This document shows, piece by piece, positions 62,162-64,000 of a DNA stretch of 64,000 nt (position 1 is its first letter; each line of letters begins with the position of its first letter). The translations under genes and the position numbers were made by a program. Source of the DNA: Mycolicibacterium rufum. Lineage in GTDB: Bacteria; Actinomycetota; Actinomycetes; Mycobacteriales; Mycobacteriaceae. The DNA lies in contig NZ_CP092427.2 in the NCBI RefSeq assembly GCF_022374875.2, positions 5,332,001-5,396,000 of the forward strand, in the 5' to 3' direction. The notes beneath the pieces were generated by a model, which was not told the DNA's origin, did not search any database, and worked only from the letters and a program-made list of their open reading frames with translations.

Positions 62162-63701
62162 CCGCATGGCGGAGTCCTCGCTGTCGACTACTTCGATATA
62201 GGTCAAAGCCGTTCGCTTCCCTGGAAACGCAGACCGGAGGCTTCACGTCTGCTTGCAGATGTCACTTCTCGTGACCGTGGCTTCGATGCCGTGGTGATCG
62301 GGGAACCTGCTCGCGCGTTCTACGGACCGCAATTTGCGCTCACTTTCCCGGTGCTCACGCACTACGGGGTTGGCCTATGGGTGCCTGAAGTCGGCGGAGA
62401 AGTTGATCCCGGATCCGAGGCACACGACCTCGTGATGACGCTCTTCGGCGGTATGAGCAAAGGGAGAACGCGCACGAATCCAGATGCGCGTCCGTACCGC
62501 GATGTCGGCACTCGCGCAGGACACAACCAGATACCTCGGCGGTCGCCCACCGTACGGGTATCGACTCGTCGATGCCGGCCCGCATCCCAACCCTGCCAAG
62601 GCAAGTCTTGGGCAGCGGCTCCATCGTCTCGAACCCGACCCCGCGACATGTTCGGTCGTCGAGCGGATCTACCGCATGTACGCCGATGGTGCTGGCTTGC
62701 GCTTCATCGCACAGCAGCTCACCGACGATGGAGTGCCATCACCAAGCCAATATGACCCGGAGCGGAACCGGCACCGTGATCCGCGCGGATGGTCCCATTC
62801 GGCGATCCGCGCAATCCTCGACAACCCGGCGTACCGCGGTATTCGTGTGTGGGGCAAGCAGGAGAAATACGAGGTCTTGGTCAACCCCGACGATGTCGCT
62901 GCCGGGTACGAGACTCGCATGCGGTGGCGTGACGAGGTCGACTGGATCGCACCTGACCGGCGAACGCACGAAGCGCTGATCACTGACGAGCTGGCGCGGG
63001 CTGTCCGACTTCGGATGCAGGCGCGGCGGGGTCCGGGTCTTGTGTGTAGCAGAGAATCGACGGTGCCATATGCGCTGCGCGGGCTGCTGTTCTGTGCCGC
63101 ATGTGGACGCCGCATGCAGGGTGCCGCCCGACCAGGGAAGCAAACAACTCGCATCCTCTACCGATGTGAGCTGGGCAAGTCGCGTTCCGTACCTGTGGAC
63201 CTGAGTGACCATCCGCGCACCGTCTATCTTCGGGAAGACGAGGTGACCGCACGACTGGACGAATGGATCGCCACCCTGGCCGATCCAGAAGACCTCGCCC
63301 GCGGGCAGGAGATGGACCCCTCGGCGAGAACTGGCCACGCCGCCTAGCGCGAGCTGAGCGAGGTCTATAGCAAGGTTGCCGCCTTGGTCGCGGCCGTGGA
63401 GTCTGGTGTGGCCGTTGAGGACTTGACTGCTGCGTTGCGTCGTCGCACGGCCGAGCGCGACGAGCTGAGGGCACGTCTTGAGCGCACGGAGCGGCCCCAT
63501 GTCATGTCTGCCGCACAGATCAGCCAGCTGGTCGAAGAATTGGGCGGGCTGTCGGCCATCCTCGGTGCGGCAACCGGGGCGGAACGCGCTCAGGTGTACG
63601 CAAGCTTGGGTCTGCGTCTTGATTACGATCCGCACCTGCGGCGAGTCACGGCGACAGCCGACCTGAGTCGTGTCGCCGGATGTGTCCGAGGGGGGACTTG
63701 A
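62162..63701 (+). pseudogene. Large serine recombinase (integrase), truncated and decayed
   Basis: Recombinase homology starts at the IS edge (VDYFDIGQSRSLPWKRRPEA, FDAVVIGEPARAFYG, GGMSKG) so the extreme N-terminus with the catalytic Ser is absent. Then an extra base near 62463 shifts the frame (frame of 62162 to frame of 62484). The rest has the recombinase domain (RPPYGYRLVDAGPHPNP), a zinc ribbon (CAACGRRMQG ... YRCELGKSR), and a coiled-coil/tail after an in-frame TAG at 63345-63347. The last codons (CVRGGT, stop TGA at 63699-63701) lie in the tRNA-Leu 3' end. The likely integrase of the island, now inactive. Confidence 0.9.
63682..63700 (+). repeat. Right att repeat at tRNA-Leu 3' end
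   Basis: Identical to 15307-15325. Doubles as the end of the tRNA-Leu(GAG) gene (minus strand) and the last codons of the serine recombinase frame (plus strand). Confidence 0.8.
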
Positions 63702-63768
63702 ACCCCCACGCCCGTTAATAGGGCACTAGCACCTCAAGCTAGCGCGTCTGCCATTCCGCCACTCGGAC
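63683..63768 (-). tRNA. tRNA-Leu(GAG)
   Basis: 86 bases. Acceptor stem GTCCGAG/CTCGGAC, anticodon stem CTAGC/GCTAG with loop TTGAGGT giving anticodon GAG, long variable arm (class II), T-arm with GGTTCAAGTCC. Reads leucine codon CUC. Discriminator A; CCA is not encoded. The gene is complete, as expected if the island restored the 3' end at integration. Confidence 0.95.
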
Positions 63769-63843
63769 CAGTTCGAAGGCAGCTTAGGTTAACGGATCGG
63801 CGGGCTCGGACCCAAACCGGGACCGGGTGGTAGGAAAGGGAGC

Positions 63844-64000
63844 GTGAGCGGTCCCCAGACTCCCAGCGACGAGGTCGTCGACATCGTCAGTTCCCTCATC
63901 CGCTTCGACACCTCCAACACCGGCGACCTCGCCACCACCAAAGGCGAGGCCGACTGCGCCCGCTGGGTGGCCGCCCAGCTCGAAGAGGTCGGCTTCACCT
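63844..64000 (+). CDS. M20-family metallopeptidase (partial, runs off window)
   Basis: N-terminal 52 residues visible from GTG 63844 (preceded by AAGGGAGC): SGPQTPSDEVVDIVSSLIRF, then DTSNTGD and KGEADCARWVAAQLEEVGF, the usual start of ArgE/DapE/CPG2-type M20 peptidases, where the sequence before the first metal-binding His is DTSN. The rest lies beyond the window. Divergent from the tRNA. Confidence 0.75.
   Translation, partial: MSGPQTPSDEVVDIVSSLIRFDTSNTGDLATTKGEADCARWVAAQLEEVGFT

Larger units (their letters stand above)
15307..63700. mobile_element. Putative 48.4-kb genomic island integrated at tRNA-Leu(GAG)
   Basis: Bounded by an exact 19-bp direct repeat (GTGTCCGAGGGGGGACTTG at 15307-15325 and 63682-63700). 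The right copy is the 3' end of an intact tRNA-Leu gene; the left copy is an isolated fragment in the same orientation, the arrangement left by site-specific integration into a tRNA. A decayed large serine recombinase lies directly inside the right end. Both outer flanks are housekeeping-type genes (nitrate assimilation; M20 peptidase), while the interior is catabolic cargo with many regulators. No replication or conjugation genes are seen. Extent is inferred from the repeats; no comparison genome was available. Confidence 0.72.

Noticed and set aside
1..64000. CRISPR array or toxin-antitoxin, phage structural or conjugation genes
   Set aside because: No regularly spaced repeats and no such gene families were found on either strand.

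Overview
The window is high-GC actinobacterial DNA, most consistent with a fast-growing Mycobacterium (Mycolicibacterium-like). The basis is a DUF222/13E12 HNH protein, a TIGR03084 (mycothiol-type DinB fold) protein, an LLM/F420-type oxidoreductase, a mymA-like monooxygenase/ADH set, many TetR regulators, dense ATGA/GTGA stop-start overlaps, and a nitrate reductase fused to a CysJ-like flavoprotein. Genus is inferred from gene content, not from a marker gene.

Core chromosome, left part (1-15306). A truncated citrate/dicarboxylate-type sensor kinase diverges from a tctC-tctB-tctA tricarboxylate transporter operon with a coupled UspA gene. Next come a DUF222 HNH protein, nirB-nirD assimilatory nitrite reductase with a 120-aa unknown gene at the head of the operon, a divergent narK-type nitrate transporter, and a 1310-aa nitrate reductase-flavoprotein fusion. 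The nitrate uptake and reduction genes share an intergenic region carrying two GTTTC half-sites that look like a GlnR box.

Putative genomic island (about 15307-63700, 48.4 kb). A 19-bp sequence, the 3' end of a tRNA-Leu(GAG) gene at 63683-63768, is repeated exactly at 15307-15325 in the same orientation. A decayed large serine recombinase gene abuts the tRNA copy and its last codons are read from the tRNA 3' end. The cargo is almost all lipid/hydrocarbon catabolism, in three blocks that look different in base composition. Block A (15403-25475): ADH, thiolase-like protein, thioesterase, hydrolase, and a complete CYP153-type alkane hydroxylase system (ferredoxin, P450, reductase) with a divergent AraC regulator. 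Block B (25757-40943, very GC-rich): thiolase-like/DUF35 pair, two MaoC-type dehydratase pairs, enoyl-CoA hydratase, AtuA-like protein, CoA ligase, acyl-CoA dehydrogenase and a biotin-dependent acyl-CoA carboxylase; this suggests degradation of a branched acyl-CoA. Block C (41508-60752): a mymA-like cluster with three Baeyer-Villiger-type monooxygenases, SDR, two ferritin-like/metal-hydrolase proteins, lipase-like hydrolase, P450, transglutaminase-like and BtrH-like papain-fold proteins, CoA ligase, two acyl-CoA dehydrogenases, SCP2 protein and NDMA-type ADH.

Right end (60753-64000). An internally deleted IS3-family element truncates the serine recombinase, which also carries a frameshift and an in-frame TAG. 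The intact tRNA-Leu(GAG) and the start of an M20 peptidase return to the core chromosome. The island therefore appears to be fixed, with its integration machinery broken.
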